In this document: piece after piece, positions 22,110 to 33,259 of the stretch
How the letters are laid out: every line of letters starts with the position of its first letter
How positions within the stretch are numbered: position 1 is the first letter of the stretch
Source of the DNA: Pseudisothecium myosuroides
Taxonomy: Eukaryota > Streptophyta > Bryopsida > Hypnales > Lembophyllaceae
NCBI GenBank assembly: GCA_951799445.1
Contig: OX637287.1
Span: 37,105,724-37,169,723 of the forward strand
Direction: 5' to 3'
Length of the DNA: 64,000 nucleotides
Notes under the pieces: generated by a model
Database searches by the model: none
What the model was told of the DNA's origin: nothing
The model's input: only the letters and a program-made list of their open reading frames with translations
Position numbers and translations under genes: made by a program

Positions 22110-22333
22110 TTGCCAAGGTTGCCAGAGATATGTGCCGAACTATTGAAGCTTGTAGAATGGTTAATTGGGGACGATGAAGGGAGAAGGGCCAATGATGGAA
22201 CATCTGCACATGAATCAATCAAATCAAATTTGAAGTACCAACTAAGGAAATGTATGTGGCAAAAGCATGGACAAGATGGAGGACAACCAAGTAGGAGAAA
22301 AAGTGGTTCTACTAAAAAAAAACTGGAAGGTGA

Positions 22334-23627
22334 CATTATAGAAAGAACCGGGCCTCTGGAGGGCCGCTCCAGAGTGACAGCCTTATGAATTTCCCATGTC
22401 ATCACTGACCTTAGAGATTCTCATAATCGTGAACTTCACCCGATTTGACTTTCGCCAAAAATGTCAAGACCTCCATCAAGGCAACAGGGTACAAGGCAAC
22501 CAAGTACAATTTGTTTAATTGACAAATTAGTCCAACTAGGTTCAATTAAGCCAAATGAAGTGATTTTTTTTTAACACATGGACAAATTCCAAAATTATGT
22601 GGCTTTTGAAGCTAGTTGCCAATGGCATTTAGCTTGAGAAGCCACTTAATTCATTTTGTGAGTTTAGAGATGAGAAGAGAAGCTCTTTATAGGATTGGGG
22701 TAGTAGTAGGTCAAGCAATCCATGTGGTATATGTAAATTAGGATTAATTGGAACTCAACCACTCATAGTTAAGCCAAATGCAGGAATTGTGTTAAAAGTT
22801 AAATTTTAGACCTCTTTTAGGCATAGTAGAATAACTATTTTGAAAAAAAATTGAACTAGAAAGAGTCGGTAAATTAAGCTAAATTTTATTTCCAAAAATA
22901 CGTTTGAGGTTTTGAGACTCCAACTAATAGTTATAGACAAAATTCTGAGAGGGGTTGGGTGGGACATTTTTTTGGACATTTTCAAACACCTTCTTTGAAT
23001 TTTGTTCATAACTTTTGGTTGGAGGCTCTAAACCTCAAACCAATTTTTGGAGATGAAATTTAGCTTAATTTTCCAACTTTTTTTAGTTCAAAGTTTTTTC
23101 AAAATAGTTATTCTACTATGCCTAAAAGAGGTCTAAAATTTTAACTTTTAACACAATTCCTGCATTTTGATAATGAGCGGCCAATCTCTCAACTTCAAAA
23201 CTATCCCGTATTCTCTGGCAATTTATGATGGACAATTGATTTTGTTATAAAAACAACCTCTTCACCCTTCATTCCCACCAAGTGCCAATGAAGTTAGTCT
23301 TCCACATTGCCATAAAAGAAATTGATGGCAATGTGGAAAACATATTTCATTGACATTTGCTTTATTTTCCTACTCTTGGTTAGAGTTCAATTAGCACCCA
23401 ATTTTAAGTTGTTCAATAATCAGATTATGGTGCATTAGAGTACCTTAATTCTAATTATTGAATACTTAAACTCGGATTTGGAACCCTTGACAGTCCTTTG
23501 ACAGCCCAATGGATGGTGAACGAGAATAGGAAAAATATATATATCCTTAAGCCAAAAAAAAGGTTAATTTTGGGGTCCTCAGAGGGCTGTGGAGTAGCCC
23601 TCCAGAGGCCCGACTTTTTCTCTAATG
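22334..23627. mobile_element. CATTAG-family element inserted in gypsy gag (1.29 kb)
   Basis: The left end CATTATAGAAAGAACCGGGC then CTCTGGAGGGC mirrors the right end (reverse complement CATTAGAGAAAAAGTCGGGC then CTCTGGAGGGC). The gag frame reads up to GGT GAC on the left and resumes in the same frame from GAC AAC on the right, showing a real insertion; TGACA is present at both edges. Ends and subterminal hairpin match the 330-bp element at 5187-5516. Inside is a 175-bp foldback (22776-23169) and a hairpin TTCCACATTGCCAT/ATGGCAATGTGGAA at 23308-23341. Confidence 0.8.
22776..23169. repeat. Foldback: 175-bp inverted arms, short loop
   Basis: The left arm, 22776-22951, is the reverse complement of the right arm, 22993-23169, with few mismatches (shared blocks include AATAGTTATTCTACTATGCC and CTTTTAACACAATTCCTGCA). 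Only about 40 bases separate them. A transcript would fold into a long, almost continuous double-stranded RNA. A third copy of the arm sequence lies in the CACTA element at 19034-19206. Confidence 0.85.
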
Positions 23628-24048
23628 ACAACAAGCCAAAGGGAGATGCAAACCAAATGACTTGCTTCAATTGTGAAGAGAAGGGCCACATGCAAAAGGG
23701 TTGCACCAAGAAGCAAGTGAGTACTCAAAGCATATGCACTCATTTGACAAAGCACTTGCTTCATGGGGACTTTCTTGCTAAGGCAAATAGAACCAAATTA
23801 AAACCAAGCTTGTTATTTCTCCAAAAGACTATTGGCCAACGTAGTATTTCCTTCTTGGTTGATACAAGGGCAATCCATTTGTTTGTAAGTCTAAGAGCAA
23901 CGGAGGAGTTGGGCTTGCAAATGACCAAGGCAAGCAAGTCCATCAATTTAGAGTTTTCCAAGGGCAAGCCTTACAAAACTAGCCACATTGTGACAAATGT
24001 GGAGGTGAATTGTGGAAAGTTCTTTTTGTAGGAGACTTCATCATTTGT

Positions 24049-25095
24049 GAGACTAGTGTAGCCCTGTGCCGTTGCCACACCCAAAACAAAAGTAAAAGTC
24101 ATTTTAAGAACCCAAAATAACTCAAAAACCCATAACTTTCCCTCTATAGGTCCAAATGCCATGAAACAAAGCTCATGCACCCCTCCTTAACTCAAAAATC
24201 CATAACTTTTGCACCCTAGGTCCAAACCCCAAGAAACCAAGCCCGTGCACCCCCCCTTGCCGAGAGCTTTCCGACGGTACCAAGAGCGCAATAAAAATCA
24301 AAGTAAAAGTAATTTCCTAATTTTTTGACCCATAAATACTTCGAAATTCAATAACTTCCTCCCCGTAGGTCGGAATGCCACGAAACCAAGCCCGTGCACC
24401 CCTCCCCGCCGAGGGCTTTCCTACGGTACCAAGCACGCCCCCGGGGGACGCATGGTCGGGAGATCTAGACGTGACAAACAAAACAAAACAAACAAACAAA
24501 CAAACAAACAAACAAACAGTCTTAAGGTATGGACTAGTGTAGCCTTGTGCCGTTGCCACACCCAAAACAGAAGTAAAAGTCATTTTAAGAACCTCAAATA
24601 ACTCAAAAATCCATAACTTTCCCTCTGTAGGTCCAAACGCCATGAAACAAAGCTCATGCACCCCTACTCGCTTAAGTCTTTCTAACTGTACCAAAAACGT
24701 GACAAATTGATACATGGTTCAAAAGATACATAATTTACTAATTTTTAAGATCCAAAAGTAACTCAAAAATCCATAACTTTCGCACCGTAGGTCCAAGAGC
24801 CACGAAACCAAGCCCCTGCCTCCCTCCTCGCTGAGAGCTTTCCCACGATACCAAGAACGCGACAAAAATCAAAGTAAAAAGTAATTTTCTAATTTTTTTG
24901 ACCCATAAATGCTTTGAAATTCAATAACTTCTGCACCGTAACTCCAAACTCGACGGAACCAAGCCCCTGCACCCCTCCCCGCCGAGGGCTTTCCGATGGT
25001 ACCAAGCACGCCACCGGGGGACGCACGGTCCGGGAGATCTCGATGTGACAAACAAAACAAAACAAACAAATAAAACAAACAACCTGTCTTAAGGT
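24049..25095 (-). repeat. Repeat C, two tandem units inserted in gypsy
   Basis: Unit 1 starts at about 24049 with ACTAGTGTAGCCCTGTGCCG and runs to the AAACAAAC-rich tract and CTTAAGGTATGG near 24530. Unit 2 starts again with ACTAGTGTAGCCTTGTGCCG and ends in the same way at about 25095. Within each unit a block of about 150 bases is repeated: CATAACTTTC.C..TAGGTCC, AAACCAAGCCC, GAGGGCTTTCC.A.GGTACCAA. The units are inverted relative to those at 54863-55560. They lie between gypsy protease- and RT-like sequence. Confidence 0.8.
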
Positions 25096-25230
25096 ATGGA
25101 TGGATGGAATAGACTTCATTTCAGGACTCCAGAAGATACATTTTGGATACGTGTGAGATAGACATACAGTGGCGACCAAAACTGAAGGTTGTTGCTAATG
25201 CGGATGGTAAAAAAATAGAGTTGAAATTAA

Positions 25231-26161
25231 CCCCTAAAGGACCGTTGTCCCTTCAGGGGACAAATGCGCTTTCGGGCAGGTACCTACGGGTTGAAATCTT
25301 CTCCTGATTTTTTGAAACTTTTTTTGGAGGTAGAAAATCTGATTAGCTTTGTGGGAGTATAATTTTTTTTACAATCGGTGCCCAGGAAAAAAAGTTATGA
25401 CCAAATAAGCTCAAACGAGGGGACGGCGGGCAGCCAGGGCAGCCCAAAAAAATGGACAAAAATTTGAATTTTTTTTTAAAATATTTTTTTCCTCATAGAT
25501 TATATTTTTGTCTATCTGAAAAGCTTCGATTCATTTCATTTGGATATGTTATGAGAGAGTTATGGACATTCTTGTTTTTCGGGCAGTTAGAGTATCTTCT
25601 TGAAAAAAATAACTTGTAGGATTCATTTCTGAATGCAAATTTTCAAATTTTTCAATTTTTTTTTTTGCATGGTCTGATTTACTTGTTAGAAAAATCTCAC
25701 CATTGGGATTAGTGTATTTGAATTCCATCTAAAATATATTAATATTTTAGGTTTTCCTTCTATCTCATACCTACTTCTACTTAACAATTTTCTTAAGAAT
25801 GATAATTAAGTTTTTTTGAATATATATTTTTTTCCTAGACTCTCAACTCAATTCTCCACTACAAAGATTTAAAGCTCAAAACTCTGTAGTGCAAAAATTT
25901 TAATTTAAAAATGTTCAAAGTCAAAAAATCTAGTCCCGCAATGTGCTGAAAAACTTGTTTTTTTCACTTTAAACGCAAATATCTTGCAATCTGTGCGGTC
26001 AAAAATTCTGAAATTTTTTCCACACACTCTCATACTAGTTAGGTGTAAGATCCTATGGTTAGATGTGGTAAAAGAACAATTTTTAATTTTTTTACTCTTT
26101 GCTATAGATATGGCAGTTTTGAGTGTTTTTTGGCAGAAAAAAGGCCTTGGTTCTTTAGGGG
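25231..26161. mobile_element. TTAA-flanked piggyBac-like element (931 bp)
   Basis: Ends are CCCCTAAAGGACC on the left and the reverse complement of CCCCTAAAGAACCAAGG on the right, with TTAA immediately outside both (25227-25230 and 26162-26165). A TTAA duplication with C-rich ends is the hallmark of piggyBac-type transposition. The interior is AT-rich and noncoding and is shared over its length with copies at 46080-46993 and 50272-51191 and, in part, with 18532-20157. Confidence 0.75.
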
Positions 26162-26930
26162 TTAACTAAAACTCCTTTGTTGGGGAGTCGAATTCTAGTA
26201 GCATCTATAGAAGACATAGAGGAAAATAGGTTCTTAGTGGTAATGCAGACGGATTCACATGGAAGAATTAGCCATGGAGTTGAAAAAGGAATACAACCTC
26301 AAAAAATATATTGGTGATGTGATCCAAAAGTTTGTGGATGTATTAACTAAGGAGTTGCCCGATGAGCTACCATAAAGTGAGAAGTGGATCACAAAATTAA
26401 GGTGGTGCATGGGTCAGAGGTATCATTTAAGGCACCATATAAATTGAACCAAAGGGAGTTGGAAGCGTTGGAAAAAAAATTCACGGAGCTTTTGGCAAAA
26501 GGTTATGTTCGCCAAAGCAAATCATCTTATGGAGCATCGGTCTTGTTTGTAGACAAGAAAGATGGAAAATTCCACAGGTATGGATTATCAAGCTCTCAAT
26601 AAGATAACCATTAGGAACAACTATCATTTGCCTCAAATTGATGATTTCTTTGATTGGTTGGCGGGTGCTAAGTACTATAGCTGCTTTGACTTGACTTGAA
26701 GTTGAGTTACTATCAAATTTGCATTGCAGAGTGTGACATTGACAAGACGGCTTGTGGGACTAGGTATGGGTCTTACGAGCTTTTGGTTATGTCATTCGGA
26801 TTGAGCAACGCACCTTCAATTTTTATCACACTTATAAATATGATATTTCATTGAGGAAATGAACGAGTTTGTCATTGTGTACATTGATGGCATTTTGGTC
26901 AGATTACCAACACATCAAGACAAAAGGTTA

Positions 26931-28005
26931 GACACCCCCTATCGACCCTGAGAAGATCCACGCTACTATAAGATAGTGATCAACAAAAATGAAATTCGGT
27001 GTAGCTAAGCTCTTTCTCCATACAATGAATTCCTATTGACACATTTTCTTTTTTAAAATGTGAACAAGTCCTTTGACTTGCAAATCAAGAACGAAATGTT
27101 AATACCCTCCTATTGATCCTAAGAAGATCCATAATGCTACAAGACAATGATCAACTAAAATAAAATACATAGTGACAAAGATCATTAGATATAAAAATAA
27201 TTCTTATCAATATATTTTTATTTTCTAAAATGGGTGAATGCAAGAAAAACCTGTACTATTTTGCGTCACCCCTTGCATTTTGATTAGTTTTTTGGCCATA
27301 AATTTTGCGTTCTGGCTCCAAATGACTTAAGATTCATAGGTATGGTACTCATGACTATTATACACCTTGCCTAGTTTTTTTGTAATTTTCAAAAATAATT
27401 ATAGTCCAAAAATAGCCCCTAATTATATGTCACACTTGCCAATTTAGAGGTTTTTAGTACTATTTAGTACCCAAAAAAACAAATTTTGAGCTGAAATTTG
27501 GAGAGCATGGTCTTCTAACAGACTTGTAGCTATGTAGGGAAGGAATTCTAAAAATAGTTAATTGTATGTGGTGTGGAAGTCCACAAAGTGTGCTTCTTTT
27601 TGCTTACATTTTGAAACATATAAAATATTATTTAATTTTGTTTCCTATTTTTAACTAATTTATACATCAAGATATCCATTTTCTTGAGATTTGGCACTTT
27701 TTTAGTTCTCTAGCTTAAAGAAATTTTCTATGCATTTCCTTTGGTGGTTACCTTCATCTTAGAGGTGTATATGTTAGTCATATTTTTTTTGTTTTTTAAA
27801 AGTTATTTTTCTAATTTTATAGTACTCTAGAAGAAAAATCATGGATACTTTAAAAACGCAACAAAATCGGCAGGTGTTTCTTGCGTTCACCCAAATCTAA
27901 AGAAGTCCAACAACAAGGCATTAAGTAAAAATTATTGATACCCTCCCATCAACCCCGAGACAACCTACATTTCTATTGGACAATGATCAACCAATATTCT
28001 ATACA
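26931..28005 (+). repeat. Three-copy repeat of about 65 bp
   Basis: ACCCCCTATCGACCCTGAGA at about 26931, ACCCTCCTATTGATCCTAAG at about 27104 and ACCCTCCCATCAACCCCGAG at about 27939 begin related units that each continue to a TGATCAAC motif. The 661-bp element at 27232-27892 separates the second and third. Confidence 0.6.
27232..27892 (+). mobile_element. GGGTGATTGCA family, copy 1 (661 bp)
   Basis: Ends are GGGTGAATGCAAGAAAAACC and the reverse complement of GGGTGAACGCAAGAAACACC; AAAT is duplicated on both sides (27228-27231, 27893-27896). The interior matches 36018-36746 in the same orientation, for example GGTGTGGAAGTCCACAAAGT and TTGAGATTTGGCACTTTT. It has no coding capacity. Confidence 0.85.
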
Positions 28006-28842
28006 AACTTATTTCCATTTCTATTCATCTTTCACATCAATCGAATTCATCATTTTTATAATGTATACTTCTAATATTTTAGATAACATAGAAAATCATA
28101 ATTTTCATTTGAATTCTATATAATTACGAAAATAGATTCATGATAATAGGTCCATAGTAATAGGTACTAAAATTTATTAAAAATAATAGAATTTGACCAA
28201 AATTTTTAGATGCATCTATTTTTAGAAATATTATTAAGTTTTCTAGTGCTTCTTTAAATTTCTGAGCTCAAAGCTCACATAATCTCAGCCTAGTGCTCAT
28301 AGCCTCATGCTCTCACTCATAGAATAGCACTGCTATGCGAAGTGGTAAGAAGATCAAAGGGATTTGGTTGCATGAAGGTTTAATTAAGTTCAAACAAACT
28401 TGGGTGTATGTTCCAAATGGCAACTTGAGGTTAACCGTGTTAAGCCATGATTGAAGAAATCCAAACGGCATGTATTTTTGAAAAAAATTGAAGAAAATTC
28501 ATATCCAAATTTATATCAAATACATTGTAATTTTAAATATTTTGAAAATTTTATCATTGTTGTATATTATCACTGTAGCGCATTATAAATTATAGTATAA
28601 ACCAAATTTTTTATCATTCAATATTTCAAAATTTGGCCATACAATAAGGTACTCACACCTCAATATACATAAGCTTTTAGGAATTTTTGAAGTATCCAAA
28701 CAAAACACAAACTTAGATTTGAACACTTTCTCTTGTTGATTATACTTAAGAAAAAGGCAAATCAATTTGAGTGTCAAAATGAAATTTTTGGAGCCAAGAG
28801 TGTAGAATGCTAAAATGCACTACATAATTTAAAACAACAACT
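27893..28842. other. Intergenic, no gene seen
   Basis: AT-rich sequence without supported genes beyond the end of the three-copy repeat. Confidence 0.4.
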
Positions 28843-29571
28843 GGGTGATTGCACAAAACACCTGTACTATTTGTTGCGTTTTGCAATAGTATTCATGATC
28901 TTTTTTGGAGTACTTTAAAATTAGAAAACCAATTTAATTTTTTTTATAAATGTGGCAAATGTATGCACCTTTAAGATGAAGGTAACCACCAAAGAAAATT
29001 CATTAAAAAATTCTCTAAGTAGGAGAACTAGAAAAGTGCCAAATTGCTAGAAAATGCATACTTTGATGTTTTAATTAGTAGAAAATAGGAATAAAATAAA
29101 ATAAATAAAATAAAATAGTCCATTTGTAGCAACTCTATGAAGATGGTCATTCACCAAAAAAACCACCAAAATATTTTTTTACATGTTTCAAAATGCAAGT
29201 AGAAAGAGGCTCAGTTTGTGGACTTCTACACCACATAAAATTAAGTATTTTTAGAAATCCTTTAGACAGTAGCTACAAATCTACTATAAGACCATTTCTA
29301 CCAAATCTCAGCTCCAAATTCGTTTCTATGGGTACTAAATAGTACTAAACCCCCCCAAATTGGCATTTGTGACAAAATATCGGGGGCTATTATTAAATAG
29401 TAATTTATTTATTTTAAATTCCAAAAAATCACAAAAGGTGTACAACAGTTGTAAGTACCTTGTCTAGGAATTTTGAGTCATTTGGAGTCAAAATGCAAAA
29501 GTTATGGCTAAAAAAACAATCAGTATGCAATGTGTGACAAAAAATAGTACAAGTGTTACGTGCAATCACCC
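28843..29571 (-). mobile_element. GGGTGATTGCA family, copy 2 (729 bp)
   Basis: Ends are GGGTGATTGCACAAAACACC and the reverse complement of GGGTGATTGCACGTAACACT. AACT is duplicated exactly (28839-28842, 29572-29575). It is the same length as the copy at 36018-36746 and inverted relative to it. Confidence 0.88.
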
Positions 29572-29575
29572 AACT

Positions 29576-30159
29576 ATACCACCTATTGAATTAGGAAATA
29601 GCTATTATTACTTGAGCTTGACTCAAGTATGTGAATATAGTATTAATAAGGTTCTAAACAAAAAATTGTATGACAATCATCTATATTTTGACTATAAACA
29701 AGAACTATTTAACCATTCATAAGATCAATTTAATCTTCCCAATAGTTAAAAGTTTGGTGAATGCACTTATTGTAAATTAATAGATTCACGAGCATTCAAA
29801 GTATATTTAATCAAACAAATCACAAAAGATGCCTTTTTAGTATTCATCCTTATATATCGGCAACTTCTAGCTTTTGTTCTAAATTAGGATTCTGGCCATA
29901 CAAATAATCTTTTTCAAGTTTGAATCTAACTAATGAAATGAAGATTATTAAATCTAGTGTCTCTTCAAATAATTTTTTTGATAAATTCTTAATATTAAAC
30001 CATTCATTGCAATTTGAACTTTGAGCCTCTAATCCTATCTATTTCTTTTCTAATTATTATAAAATTACACAAAAAAATTGGCATAAATCATTATGTTCCC
30101 CACTGTAAAGCCGACATGTAGTAAATTTTTCACAAATTTTCAAATATAAATTTTCTTCA
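29576..30159. other. Intergenic, nothing recognised
   Basis: AT-rich sequence without recognised genes or repeats. Confidence 0.4.
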
Positions 30160-30455
30160 CATCCACTTTGGAAAGCAAGAAACTAAATCTATCCTACAAA
30201 GTAGGCCATGCCGGGTGAATTTTGTGTTTTGCGGGGCAATTGTAAAAATTAACCCCCTTCCTATTTTGTGCCTTGTTAATTCTATATTCTTCACCTCTCC
30301 TAGCTAACTCATTACGGACCTTTGATAGCAAAAATGAATTCAAAATTTATCGTATGTGGAAAATAAAAAATTCTTATATTTTCCCAAGGGTAAATTCACC
30401 CTGCAGGGCCTACTTCATAGAACGGATTTAGCATCTTGCCTTTTGGAAATTCATG
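30160..30455. mobile_element. TIR element, about 300 bp
   Basis: The left arm contains TTTGGAAAGCAAGAAACTAA then AAGTAGGCC and GGGTGAATTT. The right arm is its reverse complement: AAATTCACCC, GGGCCTACTT, then GGATTTAGCATCTTGCCTTT. The paired arms are about 60 bases each with a unique middle of about 165 bases. The target duplication was not determined. Confidence 0.65.
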
Positions 30456-30870
30456 ATAATTTCAAATTTCCAAAAAAATAAATTATAATGTTTCTTTATT
30501 TACAGAGACATATGATTCCATCTCTGAAAAAAAAAATACAATAATTTCCACTCATATTCTGTTGCAAAATAGAGCATAAAAACCAAAGAATACTGAGGTT
30601 GCTCTGGACGGTCATAGGCTACTTCCAGCTGACCTGGAGGTCTCGGCAGCTGAGCTGGAGGGCAGCTGCCATTCGCTGCGCTTTGGAGCCTTCTGGCCGG
30701 CAGCAGCGTTATCCCTCGTGATTTGTTTTCTGTCAGAATTTCCGTGCGAGGATCTCTCACCACTGTTGCTGCTGTTTCTCGGGCGATGGCGAAGATTGAA
30801 GGCTCGGATTCCTCATCACCTTGAGCTTTTCTTCGGTAGCTTGCAGTCTCTGAGTTGCGCCAACCGCACG

Positions 30871-33259
30871 CTACAGTAGGTTTCGTTGTTGCATTTGGGG
30901 TGCAATGTTTACGTTCCTGGGGCTCTTACTGTGCGATAAGTTATGCAAGAGTGGGTTTTTCCTCATCTGAATCACGAGGGCCGTGCCGAAAGTTTGTATT
31001 AAATGCTCTGTCATGAAGAGTTGAAGAATCTCTGTGTGTTTGGATTCAACGTCTGTTGGCGTTTCTGATATTGGGCAGCTTGTACTGTAATCCATTTAGA
31101 GTGCCCTGGTGAGCATTGCCTTAGTTTTTGTATCGTGTTTTGGCTGTTGGGTTACACCTTTTCGGCGTTTGTTGACGTTTAGAGCAGTTTGAAGGTTTCG
31201 GTGCTTGCTTCCACGCTTGTAATATTCGGAGCGAGGATTGGGGTCAGCCACTTCTTGAATAGCGAGGTCGCTGTAACCTTATCCCAATTTCTGGTAGCGA
31301 GTCTGGATTCTTTGACATCATGATGGACAAGGTTTTTAGGTTCTCTTGAAAGTTCCAATTTGTTGGCGTCGTCTTTCAGAACTTCCATTGAGTGCAAGAG
31401 CTCAGAAAAGGTTACGAGACTGTGGAATTGGGATAGAGCAAGTGTTTTAAGAGATTCTGCAGAACAAGGTCTTGAAAAGGATATTGATGCAGCATCCCTA
31501 AATTTTTGCGTTATCGTATGGATCTCGTACACATGTGATTTTCATCACATTGCATTGAAAATACCATGTAAGATTATCATCAGGGTCAGAGGCGGCTACG
31601 GTTGGTGTAGCTGTGTGATTATTTTAAATTTTTTTCACGAATAGGGTTTGGTAGCATCCCCTGCGGGCTCTTCGGGGAGATCTAAGGCATATAGAAACTA
31701 TGGATAGAAATTGCATACCCTGGGGGCAGGTTGTTTTCCATGGCCTGATCTGGACATCTGCTTATTTGCTGGTGGGTATAATGATGGCCTTTCCTCTTAT
31801 CCATCGACTATTCTCCACCTGAAGAGAATTGCTAGGATTGCGACTACGAGGCTTATTTTTAAGCCAGGGATGGAGATTGCGTACCTGAGCGTCCGTCATA
31901 TTCAGGTACATACTATCCCAATTGCTCTCTGCGCTTGCCAGCCTCACTTGCTTTTCTAAAAATCATGTTCCAATTATCATGTAGTATTTTGATATGGGAT
32001 AGTCACTGCGGTACAGTGGCTATTCTGGCCTTATCACAAATCCTACTTGCTTTGCAACATGAGGTTTGTGATTTATGAGGGTCTTCAAAGAGCACCTGAA
32101 GCTGGGATCATGGGTCTTCATCTGTGGGGGTCCTCAAAGCATCGAGTCTGGCATGGAAGAAGAAACCATGTAGAATGCTGAGTTGCCTTCTCATGGTCCG
32201 CTTTTGTACGAACTAGCATCATAATTTTATGTAATTGATGTTGCTCTACAGCAATCGGAACCTAATTATTTGTGTGACTGACCTACAAATCATGGAGGGG
32301 CATTGAGTACATAACTGGCATCAAAAGGAACGATTGTTGATTTCACTACTACTTTTTGAGACTTCCAGGAGCGGTTTTTAGATAGTATATCATGCCTCCG
32401 GTGCTTGCGTTTAGAACTTGCACTGTTGTTGAGTATCTGACACTGCTATTTTTACAGTTGCACACGTTATGTGGTGGAGGAACACATACCAGGATAAGAA
32501 GGAGATGGTTGTACTCTTGGTTAAAGACAGGATAGTAATCCGGGTGCACAAGGAAGCAGCAGGACTAGCTTCAGACGGCTTAATTACCTCGGGAATTTTC
32601 AAGCCCATTTTGCGCGTTAGGTCCGAAGGATCCAGTGTCATCTCAGAGCCATCTCGACTAGGTGATCTGGGGAACACTGGAGTCTCTTTGCAGACGAATT
32701 CATGCTTGATATAACTTATTGTTCAAATACTAGCCTCAAGGTAACAAGAGATTCAACTGCTACTCGGTCTGTAAAGAAGTCAAGTTTTGAGGCCACTTAC
32801 TCACTGGAAATGATGCTACTTGCATCCTCTATGAGCATCTTCTTTTGATTTCCTACATCGAGACAGTGCTGGTTTTAATTGAGGTGGTCAGACGCAGTTG
32901 ACAATGGAGGCAGATCTTGCTCGTCCTCACTGTGAGTACACCCGATCCAAACACATCATTTTATCGATCTTTCCATTCGTGTCCACTAATTGCAGTTAGT
33001 CTTTTGACAATCAAGAATAATTTGTGTGATTTGGCTCGTTTGCACTCTCTTTCTGTCTCAAGTTCAGATCGAAGTCATCGGTGCAGTGGTATGACTTTTG
33101 TTTCCGCAGACACTCTATGGCGCTATAGGTGAGAGACCTGGATGGTGATGATGGAAGTGAGCTCACGAATATGACGATTTGTGGCAGGTTGTGGCTCGAT
33201 TCCGTAACCTCGTTTGTATGACTTGAGAAGATCTTCAAGGTTTGCAAGTTACTGTGCAT
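30871..33259 (-). CDS. Possible multi-exon gene of unknown function
   Basis: Base composition is gene-like from about 30600 to 33400. On the minus strand several exon-like frames lie in order: 33259-33011; 32677-32490, ending in CTG before a good GTATGT donor; 31947-31762, which contains CTCAG followed by GTACGC; 31532-31179; and 31083-30871, after ATTACAG. The frame at 31532-31179 is the most protein-like, helical and charged (for example TFSELLHSMEVLKDDANKLE). I could not link them into one consistent reading frame, and recognise no domain. It may be a real gene with more exons than I can place, a pseudogene, or a transcribed noncoding region. The plus-strand frames overlapping it look worse. 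Confidence 0.25.

Larger units (their letters stand above)
22110..26935 (+). pseudogene. Dead Ty3/gypsy retrotransposon, gag-protease-RT pieces
   Basis: Three separated blocks belong to one element. Gag: 22110-22333, continued in the same frame at 23628-23730, where a CCHC zinc knuckle is seen (CFNCEEKGHMQKGC). Protease-like: 23810-24048, with LVDTRAI where the family has a DTGAS-type active site, so the glycine and serine are lost; a frameshift follows near 24024. Reverse transcriptase: about 26310-26935, with REVDHKI-like start, AKGYVRQSKSSYGASVLFV, then frameshifts, MSFGLSNAPS and finally YIDGILV, where the second catalytic aspartate of the usual YIDD is Gly. RNase H, integrase and long terminal repeats were not found. 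Gaps between the blocks are later insertions listed separately. Confidence 0.85.

Noticed and set aside
22806..23169. Direct repeats that might suggest a CRISPR-like or tandem array
   Set aside because: The repeated blocks are inverted arms of one foldback, not spaced direct repeats. Nothing in the window resembles a CRISPR array.
24317..25179. Minus-strand frames of 69-132 codons in repeat C
   Set aside because: The same frames recur because the DNA unit is repeated; their proteins are low-complexity readings of the AAAC tract and of the internal repeats, with frame changes between units.
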